Part shown: positions 45,272 through 58,104 of the stretch, one piece after another
Layout of the letters: each line of letters begins with the position of its first letter
Numbering within the stretch: the stretch's first letter is position 1
Origin: Meloidogyne chitwoodi
Lineage: Eukaryota; Nematoda; Chromadorea; Rhabditida; Meloidogynidae
NCBI GenBank assembly: GCA_015183035.1
Contig: JACZZP010000001.1
Span: forward strand, 2,728,001-2,792,000
Direction of reading: 5' to 3'
Length of the DNA stretch: 64,000 bases
Program-made: the position numbers and the translations under genes
Notes under the pieces: model-generated
The model's database searches: none
Told to the model about the DNA's origin: nothing
Seen by the model: only the letters and a program-made list of their open reading frames with translations

Positions 45272-48200
45272 GCCTGAAGATTTCCGGAAAGTTTTATTAT
45301 TTTACAAAAACAGTTTATTTTATTTAATAAAATTACAAGTATTTGTGAAATAAAATATTAAATTAAGAATTATTTTTTTTTAATTAATTTTTCGGAAGCA
45401 ATATATTTAATATATTTATTATTTTCTTTTATCTTTTAAAGCTTTAAGCTTTAAACACTTTTCTCCCATTAATTTTTACTTTGTTTCTGCACTTTTTCTC
45501 AACATAAATAATCTAAAATTTTTTTACCTTTTAACATTAAAATACTCTTACTACATTAATTTCTCATTCAATTTTTACAACAAAATTCTTTTTAACTTTT
45601 TTTATTTTATTTTTAATCCTTTATATTTTCCCAGCATTTATGATTTTAATCATATTTTTATTTTTTTTCTTGATAATTTTACCTTTAGAATATTATTGTT
45701 ATACTAAATACAAAAATATTAGAAAGATTGAACTCACAATCAGATTTTTTATTTTTAAAGAAAAAGGTAAAAATCTCATACTAAATAATTCATAATTTTC
45801 TAAATAAGTTTGGCTCCCATCAGCATAAAATATATATTCCTCCGGAATAAAAAAACTTTCCGGAAAATTTTAAATAAGTATATAAAATAAATAAATATTA
45901 AAACTTTCCGGAAAGATTTAAAAGTTGAAATGAATCATGGAGAATCGAATATGACTATTCTTTTTATATTCCATAATCAACTTCAATTTTCCTGAAGCAT
46001 TTCTTAGTTAATCTTTTTCTACTATAAAACAACACATAAAGTAAAAATATCCTTCCCGATTTATTCGTTCAATTGCTTTTTTAATATGCTTTTCTGATCT
46101 CACATATTTTTTTAACTAAACATATATACTTCTTTTTATTTAAAAGCCATTTAACTATATATATAAATATATATTCATTCTTTTCATTCCCCCGTTCAAC
46201 AATTATTATTATTTAGCATTTACAACTTTGTTAAGTGTTTCTGCACCTATTTTGCTATTTTAATGACCAAATTGTTCTTTCAATAAAAGGGCAAGGGAAA
46301 AGAGAGGTTCTAGTATTTTTGGAAAATTGTGGGGAAATTTTTCTAACAAGCATTTAATAATAATAATTATTATTATTAATTTTTCCTCGTTAAATACTTA
46401 AATATCTTCACTTTTAATAAATATAAAAGAAAATATTGTGAAGAGGCATTTTATATAAAGACATTCTTTTCTCTTAAATCCGTAATCTCGGTTGTTAAAA
46501 ATGGTCTACACTTTTATATATTCAACTTTAAGTACAACAAATTGAGTGCTTTAATAACTTTAACTAGTTTTTATAATTTTTCCTGAATTCTATAAATAAG
46601 TTTTATAACCGGAACTGCAATATGACTATATAAACTTGCTTACTATAAATATTTAAACTTTCCCGGAACGTATATTACTGTTTTATTTTATTATAAATAT
46701 TTAAAACTTTTCGGAATGGTAATATAAACTTCTTATTTTTTAAACTTTCCGGAACTGTTTTTCAACTGTAAAGACTGAAACAATTAAAACAAGTGAAAAA
46801 CAATAATATTTCTATTCTAATATAATTATTATGGGACATTGAATAATAAAAACTGTAATAGCAAAATCTCTATAATTCACATAAATATTTGTATAAAATT
46901 ATATTTTTTAAATATTATTTTTTATCAAATTTTTTTAAATTTGTTTGTTGTCAGCGTGGCTCTTTAATATGTATAATTTTTACTTAAAAATATATTATAT
47001 GTATATTTGATAGAAAGGGGAGAGAGGAATACTACGTATGTATTCCAACCTATTTTTTAGCTTTTAATGTTTTCAAATAAAAGTTGCGTGTTTTGCCAAC
47101 ACCTGAATTTATTTTATAATATTTATTTCCTTAAAATATTCTTTCATTTTTCTAAATAATTTTTATTTATCCTTTTATTTATTGGTAATTTTGTTAAGTG
47201 ATTTTACAGCAATATTGACTGTTAATATAATCTTTCCGGAAAATAAGTTTAATTTATTATTATTTACTCAAAACATGTTTAATTATTTAAAAATGTTTCT
47301 GAAAACCTATTTGTTTCCTTGCAATTAAAACTTTTCTTTACCAGAAAGTTTAACGTTATCAAGCACTTCTAATGCTTTTATTAATAAAAAATTTAAAAAT
47401 TTTATATTAGATCTATTCAATGTTCTAAATTATTTTTTTACATTTTTTTGTAATAATTTTAAAAATAATCTATTAATTTGTCTGATTAGTTTTTTAGCTA
47501 AAAATTAAAAAATAATATAAATCTCTTACTTAATATTAACAACTCACTTTAGAATATTTTTATTTAATTTACTTAATTTGTTATTAATATTATCACTAAA
47601 TATTTACTTCTTCATTTTTTATTTTAATTTATATAATTATTTTTTACAAATATTTTAATACATTATTTTTATATTTTTATCCTTTAAAAATATTTCTAAA
47701 AAATATTTTTAATAAAAATATCATAATTTAGGTTATTTTAATTTTGAGAATATTTTTAAATAAAAATTAGCATAATCCACTCTTGACCAATTTATTTAAT
47801 CAACTCAATTTTATAAACATTTCCAACTTTTACAAACTTGTTTTCCGTTTTATATTTTTATAAAACTTAAAACCCCACTCGACATAAATACATAAACTTA
47901 CATACAATATTTCTATTTATTTCCTCTAATCCATTTAGTAGGTTAACAAAAAATGTGAATATGAAGAGTTTTGGGTGAGTGAGGAAGTAAAGAGTTTTAT
48001 TAAAACTATTTCCTCCATAACTTTATGTGGAAGGAATAAAATAAAATATTTATATACTTTATATAGTGATTTTATATTTAGCCCATTAAATTAACAAATC
48101 TTTTCTTTATTTTAAAAAATTTAATTATAAATAAACGTAAAATCTACTGGAATATTTGTAAATAGCCTTAGGCTAGAATTACTGTCAGAAAACGCTTGTC

Positions 48201-48720
48201 CTTTTTTTCTAACAAAATACATATTTTGTATATTATTTCTCAAAAATTGTTTCTTCTTATAATTTTTTTCTCCAAAGTTCTTTAAAAACCAACTTGGATT
48301 CACTCAAAATACTTTATAAAACTTGTATTTTTAATAAACTTTATTATACGCATAGATGACAAAAATCCACTTTACTCCTCTAAATCTTTTTTTATATAAA
48401 ATATTATTTACTTTTTTTTGTGTGGATTTACTCGACCGGAAGGAAAAAAACACAGCAAAGGTGCAAATTCTATGTAAAGGATTACCGTATGTTTTTAGTG
48501 TTTAACTACTACACTCAAACATGCATTCGTATTTTTACTCTTTTTTTATTCACTCCACCCTTTTACCACTATATATTATTCGCGCATTACTCTGAAAAAC
48601 ATAAAAGGCTTAATACGCCTTTTAAACATATGTAGTATTTATAAACTAATAAACTTTTTTAACAAAAATCATGGATATATACTCAAAACATGTTTGTAAA
48701 TATATTACACCCTCTATAAA

Positions 48721-48990
48721 AATGTTTTCCGGAATGTTTATTTTTCATAAACATTGTTTTTCATGAGGTTTATTTTACAATGTTTTCCAGAATGTATATT
48801 GTTCATAAACATTCGTTTTTCATGAATTGTTGTTTATTTTACAGTTTTCCGAAATGTTTATTTTTCATAAACATTTGTTTTTCATGTGTTGTTGTTTATT
48901 TTACAATGTTTTTCGGAATGTTTATTTTTCATAAACATTTGTTTTTCATTAGTTTTCTATTTTACAATGTTTTCCGGAATGTTTATTCAT
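48721..48990. repeat. 60-bp tandem repeat with TTTTCCGGAATG and a hairpin
   Basis: Five copies of a unit of about 60 bp: ACAATGTTTTCCGGAATG, then ATGTTTAT-TTTTC-ATAAACAT (an 8-bp stem), then TTTGTTTTTCATG. Short open frames here follow the repeat. Confidence 0.85.
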
Positions 48991-51385
48991 TTGTTTTTCT
49001 AAAATTTTGTGCTTGACACATATTTCTTTGGAATATTACTCATAGTGTCCACATTTTTAAAATTATTTTTTTTCGTCAAAAAATGGAAAAAACTTTTTTT
49101 GAATTCTGTAGTGATGAAAGTTATCAAGATATAAGTTACCATTTTTTAAAGTTTTGACTTGAGTCGCAATTTGACGTCCTAAGGGATTTGAAATAAGACG
49201 GGTCAGAAAAAATTGGCATTTTAAGGTTTTGATGAGAAGACCTAAAATGACTGAGGTTTAAAAAATAATGGCAAAAAATAGATGATAATTTGGAGATGTC
49301 TAAAATTTATTTATTTTGCCGGGAGCCAAAGAAAAGTTATTTTTTTAGTTTTGAATAAGTTGAATTTTATGAAAAAACAATGTTTGAAAAATATTTTTTA
49401 CAGTTGTTTAAAAAATGTTTTTCCATAAATATTTTAAATAAAATAGTTTTCCGGAAAACATTTTTTAATTTAAAATTAAAACAAATAAAACATTCCGGAA
49501 AACAAATGTTCGAATAATAAACTTGTTTCCGGAACGTCTTTTTAATATAGGTATGTAATATTTTTTGCTGTTCAATAAAATAAAATATTTTTTGTAAAAT
49601 TTAGTTAGCTTATGTTGGTGAATGTTTGATCAGTTAAAATAGGGCAAAATAAAAACTTTTTGTACAATAATAAATTTTTTTACAAATCTATTCATGTTGT
49701 GTTTTTTTCAAATGCAATCATTATTTTAATACATTTTTCTTTTACCCATCCATCCAATCATTTTTTAGTGCTAACTCAAAAAATGACCTTCCCTCTCTTT
49801 TATACCTCAATTGGATATTTTTCTTTCTTTTTATGCCGCTTTTTTCCACCTTTTTACCTTGGCGCAATCAAAAATTCCATTTTACACATTATTTTATAGC
49901 TTTTATAAGTTGGGTATATTTGACATATTTTGATTAATTTTGTAAAAATTGTTTTAGAAAAGATAAGCTTATTAATAATATTTTCCGGAAAACAGTTTTA
50001 TTTTTTTCATAAACATTCTTCAGCCAGTTATCATTTGTTTTCCGGAAAGTTTATATAAATATTTTATAATAAACATGTTTTTCTGAAAACATTTTATTGT
50101 TAACCATTTGTTTTTTAATACAAGTTTAAAGTTTTGTTTTTATAAAGTTTTATAATTTTTATTTATTTCTGACCAGACAAAACTTTTTTATTTTTTATTA
50201 TTTTTCTTCGCGCATTTGCGCTTTGATGTATATTTTCTAAAACTTGGGTTTGAGAGGAAAAATGGGATTCACCCGCTTACCTCGCTCAATTGCCCATCCA
50301 CTCTTTACTCTCCTCGAATTCTTCCGGTGACTAATGTGAGGATGAAAAAGGTTATGGGTATTTATTGAGGATTTTTGGACGAAAAGTTAAAAAAAAGAAA
50401 GGGTTAAGTCAAAAATAAACAAAAAAGTTTCATATTAAATTTGACTCTCGATATAAATAAGTTTACCAAAAATGTAATGGTAAAAAATTGGAAAATTCAC
50501 CGAAATATGTTCTTTATTGGATTACTTATATATTTCGATAATACCCTAAGCCTTGCAATACAATCTCTCATTTCCTCTAAAACGATAAATACTGAGAATT
50601 AACCCCACAAACCCAAAGTATACCAGACCCTCAACTTATAAACAATTGTCAACTCTTTTATCTCCTAAAAAGTCAAAATTAATAATATCCAGAAGATCAA
50701 CAATATTATCAACTAGATATTTTATAGTATATTGATGTTTTCCGGAAAGTTTACTTTATTTTTAAGTTTTCCAGAAAGTTTACTTTATTTTTAAGTATTC
50801 CGGACGGAAAGTTTATCTCATCAATACTATTTCTAATGTTTTTCGTAATGTTTATTTTATCGATCTTTTTGTGTTTTTCCGGAAAATACTACTTAAAATT
50901 AAAATTCAGAAAATCAACTGAAATCTTTAAGTTGGTTCAAAAATATCACTAATATATTATTTAAGGTTTTATCTTTTTAGTATTTATTATTCACAAATAT
51001 TGGAAAATAAGGCCAGTATGTTTACATACTTAAATATTAAATATCATCTCAATTTTCTACCCAAAACTGCTGATGGGTCTCAACGCTTTTTTGTAAATTG
51101 GCCGATATTATGGTCACACCCTCTAAATTATTTTTTTCTTTCTTCTCTCATCAAAAAATAAAATATTCGTCCAATCCCAAATCTTGTCTTTTTTCTCCCG
51201 TTTTCTTTATATTTTTGCGCGTTTTTGGGGTTAATGAGCATTTAAGTAATATACTCTTTAAAATATTGCCTTGGCAAGCTTTAATATTTCCGCAATTTGA
51301 GATTCTTATTTTTAATTCTCTTCTCTTTTAAGTTTTTCTTTTGAAAATAAACTTATTTAAAAAATTTTATATCAAAAATCTTAAA

Positions 51386-54033
51386 ATGAGCTCGGCTTCC
51401 ACCTCAAATGGTACCGATGTTTTGGCAAAAATATTACATGGATTTATTAATGTCAATAATGAAGTTAGAAATTAATAAAAATAAATTTCTAAATTAATTT
51501 TTAAGGATCAACGTTTTATTGGAGAGACAACCGAACAAAGAGAACAAAGCATTTCTCCTATAAATGATCAAATACTTTATAATTCTTTAATGATAGAAGA
51601 AAGAAAAGAGAGAGAAGAAACGCCAAGTTTGCAACTTGGCGGAATAGGACAAGATTACGAAGAAGAAATGAAAAGAAGAGCATTTAAGAGAAAAAATGAC
51701 AATAAAACGGTCTTTAAATATAATAAAAACAAAGAAAATAAACTTGAAAAAAACAAGTTAAAATACCTAAATCAAGTTTTACAAAATTGAAACAAAGACT
51801 TTAATAAAACTTCAAAAAACAAGTTATTAAAAACATTAAATTAATAGTTTAAATAAACATTAAAATTTAATATAAAATAATTAATTTAGAAAAGTGTTGA
51901 AAGTAATTGTTCAACATCATCTTCATTCTCTAAACGTCGTTCAGTTGGTTCAAAGTCCCTTTTAACGGCAGCAACAACAGCAGCTTTAATGGCACCTTCT
52001 CCTCTTGGTCAAGTACCCTCTATTCCTGGGGTTATTGCTGTTGCTGTTTCTCCAGCTGCGCAATTGTTTCGTGAGGATGATTGGAGTTGGCATAGAAATC
52101 CGGCAGCGGCGATTCGTTCAGGCGGTACAAACAAACAAACACCTGTGTGGAAATATTTTGTTTATAACAAAGCAGAGAATTTGAGCAGGTGAACAACCTT
52201 TTTGGGTAAAAATAGTTTTAATATGTAGGTGTATAGTGGGCAATTGCACCTATCAACTTAAGGGTCCACATACAAGTACTTTAGCATGTCATTTGAAAAA
52301 ACATTGTGCGGAATTTGCTGAATTTCAACGGTTTAAGGTATACTTTTATTTTAATTTATTTTTATAAATGAATTTAGTCTGAATATACACGCGAAAGGAT
52401 AGCTTCAGGCCATGGACAAGCACTAGCAAACATTAGAGAAACAACGGAATGTGTTGGTTCTAGCTGTTCTACGCCCGGATCAGTTTCTTCAATTTTCCCT
52501 TTTTCTGTACAAAATGTTGATATTGAAACAAAAAGTGATCAAAATATTAATTATTTTAATCAAAAATCTTTATGTGGTCACTCACCTTCTCCTTCATCTA
52601 CAACTCCCTCACCTATTAAACAAAATAATTCTGATGATCAAATAAAAATAAAACAAGAACAGCAACAAAAAGAATTTTATGAACAACAACAAACAAATGG
52701 AGGAAGTTTTTGTAATACACTGAATAGTAATAATGGATGTTTTCCACAAGGTTGTAAGAATTGTTTTCTGGAAAATGTTTTAAAAACAAATGTTAGAGAA
52801 ATAAACAAGTTTTCTGGTTTATTTATAAAAATAAACTTGTTTTCAGGAAAATGTTTTAAAACAAATGTTAGAGAAACAATCATGTTTTGTTTAATATTTA
52901 ATAAAAATAAACTTGTTTTCCGGAATTTTCTTTTCTTCTTTTTCCATTTTTCTCATTTTTAAGGTTTAACTTTAATGATGGCTGCAATGGGGGCATCCCA
53001 ACAACAACAAAAAACAAAAAATTCTGATTATTCCAATCAACATTTACCTATTCAATCAAACACTAATAATCTTTCTTATCTAAACACAACAACAAATTAC
53101 TCGTCTTTAAATAAGGATAATAAAGGAGGGATAAATTTGTTGTATGTCAAAAATATTTTTATAAATGTTTTTTTCAATTTATTCGTTTAGAAACATTCTC
53201 AATATGCTCAATAAAAAGAATTTTAATAATAATTGGAATTTAAAGAATTATAATTGTGAAAATAATAAAAAATTAGACAAGCAAAACTTTGAAAAAGTAG
53301 AAAATGAAGAAAGATGTCATCAAACATCTCCAAACCAAACAAAACATAGTTGTATCAAAGAAGAAGAGTCTGAAGAAATTAATTTTGATAATAGGCAAAA
53401 CCGACAACAATGTTCAACAGCAAGAATTCACTTTGTTGAGCATTTGTTAGGAACAAATAATATAGAAGAAAGTCAAGCAATATTAAACAAAAATAAAGGA
53501 ATAAATAAACTTGAAAAGGAAACTTGTTCTAGCAACGATAAACAACAAGAAATTGATACAACTATAGATATTGAAAAATTAATACTATCACTGGGCACAA
53601 CTTTTTCACGATCAGAATTAATTAAATTATTAAATAATCCTTTTATTAAAGGTTTTACGGAATGGACAATAGAACGAATTGATAAGGTTAAGAAACAAAA
53701 CTTTCCGGAAAATAAATATTTATAAAATAGACATTTCCGGAAAATAAATTGTTATAAAAATAGACTTGTTTTCCGGAAAAAATGTTTCTATTCTTCTTGC
53801 TATCAAATTTTATGATATTTTATTTTCAGATTTTAGACAAACATTTTCTTCTAGTCAAAGAAAAGATATGCGAAAATCTTCATCTCGATTCAACGACTCA
53901 ATTTTCTGAATTAAATACAATACCTGAGATTTTATGCATAAATGGAAAAAATAACGAAATTGGAGAAATAGAAGATGAAGAAAAGTGGTTGAAACGAAGT
54001 GTTGTACTGCTCCATAGTTCAAATTTAATTTAA
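51386..54033 (+). CDS. BED-type zinc-finger protein
   Basis: BED fingers bind DNA; nematode members act as developmental transcription factors (DPY-20 and BED-3 types), and I cannot say which orthologue this is. Eight exons (51386-51463, 51506-51775, 51890-52188, 52229-52337, 52378-52750, 52964-53141, 53191-53686, 53830-54033) close in frame to 668 residues. The BED finger spans about residues 196-240: WKYFVYNKAENLSRCIVGNC, then HTSTLACHLKKHCAEF, giving CX4C with HX4-5H spacing and the leading aromatic pair. The remainder is Gln/Asn/Ser-rich and probably disordered, with an acidic C-terminal end. The intron at 52751-52963 contains three TTTTCCGGAA words. Confidence 0.8.
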
Positions 54034-55043
54034 TATTTAATGAAAACAATTACATATTTCTTAATAAGAGAATTTAGGGCTTTTTTACCTTTCTCCCTTA
54101 TTCATTGCATTTCTATAATATTTTTGCTTTAAAAATTCAGTTTTAATTTTGTAGTTATTTTCTTTTTCAATTATTGTATTTCTCTGTGATTTAAAAAGAT
54201 GGATTTTTTATTTTTATATTAATAATTAAAAATAAATAATATTTTATTAAGACGTTTTATAATGAAAAATATAAAAATACGACAAAATAATATTAAATTG
54301 TTTTATTTTTCAAAATGTTCAACTTCAAAAGTTTTGTTTAATTCAATTAGTTTGAACCGTTGAAGTTCCAGCACATATATTTTATATACATTCAAGAAAG
54401 GAATTGTTGATTTGTGTAGATTTTTGAGGTGTATTCATTGTTTTAATCTAAAAAGAAAAAAGTTTTGATTATACAGTAAATAAGTTCAAATTCTCCCAAA
54501 AACATCAAACTCAAATAAAAAATAAACATTTTGTTCAATTTCCCCTGTTGACCATTTTGTAATGCTACGCTTATTGACGTTTCGTCCAAATATGAGTTGA
54601 AAGATCTCTCTTTTCTCCTCTTTCTCTCTTTTCTTAAACAACGTACTTTGTTTATTTTTTCTTCATTTTCAATGTTATGAAAAAAATTGCACGATTTGTT
54701 GTTTTGAAATTTAACAATTTAACTTCTTTCGTAATTTTCTCTAATTTTTGCCATTCGTCTCATCCATTTACGTGATCTTTTATTTTTCTTCTAGTTAGGG
54801 TCTGCCATTTTATATTTTCACTAGTCATTCACAATTTTAACCCTTTCTCCTATGAAAATCGATAATAGTGTATTTTATTTACACAATATTTACGCTGTTT
54901 TTGCAAAGAAAATTTCAAATTAATTAAAAATTCATGCCAAAATATATATTTTTTTACTTTATTTTATTTATTGACTTTTTGAAGCTTTGAACCTAATTTC
55001 GATTTTCATCTTTAATAAAATTTTTTAATTTAGAGAATTTTAA
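54034..55043. other. Spacer between BED gene and KANSL2-like gene
   Basis: About 1 kb with no gene. Includes pyrimidine-rich CTCTCTTTTCTCCTCTTTCTC near 54605 and GACGTTTCGTCC, a variant of the GACATTTTGTCC word. Confidence 0.4.
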
Positions 55044-58000
55044 ATGAATATTCCAGTTAAAAAAGGCAAATATTCTATGGTTGATGATGAATCAATTCAA
55101 TCATGTAGTACTTATTTACAACAACAAAAAAATGTTAAGCAATGTGAGTATGTTAGCAATAGAACTCGTTTAAGATGCCAAAATTTCAAGTCAATTGAAG
55201 AGCTTAAAGACTTTGGATTTTGTGATGAGGTTGGGTTTAGTTTTTTATTTTTATTATATTTTTGGGAGTATTTTTTGTCAGGTTTTTTGATAGGATTTGA
55301 AATTTTTTTGATTGGTAGGCAAGAGGGTTCTGTTAAATATCATAGAAATAGCCACCTTTTTCATTTTCCCATATGGCCTGAATTTAGGACTTGAGGTAGG
55401 AGTGAAAATGCAAAAACTTTCTTTAATTTTTCCAAATCCTTGCTACTTTTTTTTAAAATTTATTTCTAAGTATTTTTAATCAATTTTATATTTAGCATCA
55501 AGGCTACATTGAACGCATAAGGAAAGAAGGGCTTAGAACAAAACATTTGTTTGACCAAAATTTTACCATTAGTGAAGGATTTCTTGAACTTATAAGGTTT
55601 TTTTAAATTATTTTTATTAAAATTTAAATTTTAGTTTTGATAATGATGAAACGCTTGACTCTCGTTTGACAACAGATTTTCCATTCATTTATGAACCTTT
55701 ATATTGTGAAAGCAGGCTTGATGGGGATGAAAATCCTTTGAGGTTTTTTTACAGTTTTTTTCAAAAAATTTTATATTTTTAAGAAATGCCCGAATTTTAA
55801 ACAAAAAAGAAATTCTTGGCGAATATTTGAAGGCAATTAAGCGATCTCAAGCAGCAATTAGAGAACAACGAGTAATTTATCGTGAAAAACATTCAAAAAT
55901 TCTTCGACAAGGAATTCGTCTGGCAGAGCAACGTAAATATTTAATTTTTTGATTCCGGACACACCAATCTAAAAATGAAAAAAAACATTATTAAATATTT
56001 AGCTAATCCAATCCAAATTGATCCAATAAAAAATACCGAAAAAGTTGAAAGATTTAATGTTATGCGAAGAGATGCTTTACGTTTGGATCAGAGACAAATA
56101 TTCAAAGAAAAATTTGCTCGAATTGATACTGATTTGACTAAATCTTGTGCAGAACAGAGAAACAAGGTTTTTTTAATTTCTTTAAATTTAATTAAGAAAT
56201 GGGAATTTGGTAAAATACTAAAATTTAATTTTTGAATTTTTCTCATTTTTCCCCCCAAATTGTTTTTGTCTTCAAAGGAGAAAATTTTATATTTTTCAAT
56301 ATATTCCCTTTTAAAGGGGTGTCAATTTTTTATATTGATTTATTTTTTTTTTCTTTTCAGTGGTTAAAGCAAATGCAAGTATCAATAGACGAAGATGAAC
56401 GTGTCGTATCTCAATTAGTAACTGAATTGGTTGATTTAATTGTTTTAACAAAATCAAAAAGAGGTCCAAAAACATTATTAACACCTTCTGCTATGCATTT
56501 AATTGCAAAACAAAATTTTAAAAAACATCACAAAAATGATTGTTCACTTCCGCAAACAATAGTTGACATTTTGAAAGGTTTGAAAACTTGTCATTTTGAA
56601 GAAGACTTGAGAAAAATTAAAGAAGAAGAAGAATTTGAAAGAGAACGTTTAAACAGAAAAATTGCAATAAAAATGTTGGCTCCAACAACAATAACCAATA
56701 ATAATAATTTTTCAATTTCAAATAGTAATAGAAGGATTTGTTCAATTTACTCATCAAAAGAGACTCCAAAAACACCTTTAACACCTGCAAAAACAACAAC
56801 AAAAACACCAACAAATTTGATGAATTTTAAAGCTTTAAATAATTCAAATAATAAAATTTTAAATAATAATTCAAATTTTATTTGTTCAACAAATAAAAAA
56901 AGTTGTTTATTAGTTGATTCAATGAGTGGAAGTAGTCGTCCACCTTTAAAAAGAGGTCATCATCAATTGGGTTATTTTTCAACAACAAATTCATCTTCTT
57001 CAAAAATTTATTCTTCTCAAATAAATCAACAAAATAATCAATTAATAAAATCAACAAATTTATTAATTAATAATAATGCTGATCCTCATGGTTATTTACC
57101 TTCAAATTTGCATTTTAGTGAAAACGAATATTTACGTTGTCCCTCTACTTCTACATCAACTTTAATTAATAATAATGGAATATTAAATAAAAATAATTTA
57201 AATAAAATTATTCGACCAATCTCCATTGATGAGGTGATTATAAAGGTTAATAATAAATATTAAAAATCAGAATTCTGATTTTTAATATTAATTTTAAAAC
57301 AGAATTCTGATTTTTAAATTTAATTTTAAAACAGAATTCTGATTTTTAGATTAGAAGTGATCAGAATTATTTTTAAAAATCAGAATTTTTATTTTAATAT
57401 TTATTATAAAACAATTCTGATTTTTGAAACCAGAATTTATCAGAATTTTTTTTTTAATTATAAAACTAGAACAAATCAGAATACTTTTTTAAAAATCAGA
57501 AAATTAAATCAGAATAAATTTTTAATTATAATAAATCAGAATTCTGATTTATGAAATCAGAATAACAATAATTATTTTTAAAATAAATAGTTTATCTGAA
57601 ATGTTTTTACTAGAATATTTTTTAATCAGAATAAAATTCTGTTTTTTGTTGAAAACAGAATTGACTAGAATATAAAATGTTTAGGTGCGCATATTTTTTG
57701 TTTTATTTAATTTAATTTTTTAGGATATCAATCCAGACGTATTTTTACAATTAACACATCCACAATTATCTAAAAAAGAGCAGCAAATAATAACAATTGA
57801 AGAAGAAGAAGATGAAGAAGACGAAGAAGAATCTAATACTTTTGTGTGTGCCCGAATTAATCTTCCATGGAATGGAAAAAGAAAAACTCCATTTAAAAAA
57901 CAACAAAAAATGATAATTGAAAATGAAGGTGAAGAACAAGAAGGAGAAGGTAATGGAAAAAATAATAATAATGGAAATATTAATAAAAATAACAACAATG

Positions 58001-58104
58001 TTGGAGGGAGCACTACAACAAAAACAACAACATCAAATAATAGCAATAACGGGTATGTTCAATATGTAGCAAGTGTTTTAAGTAGATTTTCAACAACACT
58101 TTGA
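55044..58104 (+). CDS. KANSL2/INO80D-like zf-C3Hc3H protein
   Basis: The finger VKQCEYVSNRTRLRCQN...FGFCDEH (residues 31-63) matches the potential DNA-binding domain shared by KANSL2 (NSL histone acetyltransferase complex) and INO80D (INO80 remodeller). A following basic coiled coil (about residues 145-200, KEILGEYLKAIKRSQAAIRE) also fits KANSL2. Seven exons (55044-55229, 55496-55596, 55635-55742, 55784-55932, 56003-56166, 56361-57245, 57724-58104) close in frame to 657 residues. The second half is Asn/Ser/Thr-rich with an acidic run (EEEEDEEDEEES) and looks disordered. I do not see the second finger expected of both vertebrate families, so the orthology is tentative. Confidence 0.68.
57246..57723. 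repeat. AATTCTGATTTTT / ATCAGAATT block in intron
   Basis: Intron 6 of the KANSL2-like gene is built of both orientations of the word, including perfect AATCAGAATTCTGATT palindromes, so it can fold into many small hairpins. Confidence 0.75.

Larger units (their letters stand above)
42298..51385. other. 9-kb gene-free region rich in short-word repeats
   Basis: No exon chain or domain could be found on either strand. Open frames here are under 80 codons and low-complexity. The region is dominated by TTTTCCGGAAAA-type words from 44370 to 50900, an AATTCTGATTTTG array near its left end, and two more regular arrays listed separately. It could contain regulatory DNA for the BED gene at 51386, or untranslated exons that I cannot see. 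Confidence 0.5.

Noticed and set aside
48420..49899. Several 70-80 codon open frames in the gene-free region
   Set aside because: Phe/Ile/His-rich translations follow A/T-rich tandem repeats, with no neighbours to splice to and no family resemblance.
57720..58046. 108-codon minus-strand open frame
   Set aside because: It is the shadow of the Asn/Glu-rich last exon of the KANSL2-like gene; poly-Ser and poly-Val arise from the repeat codons.
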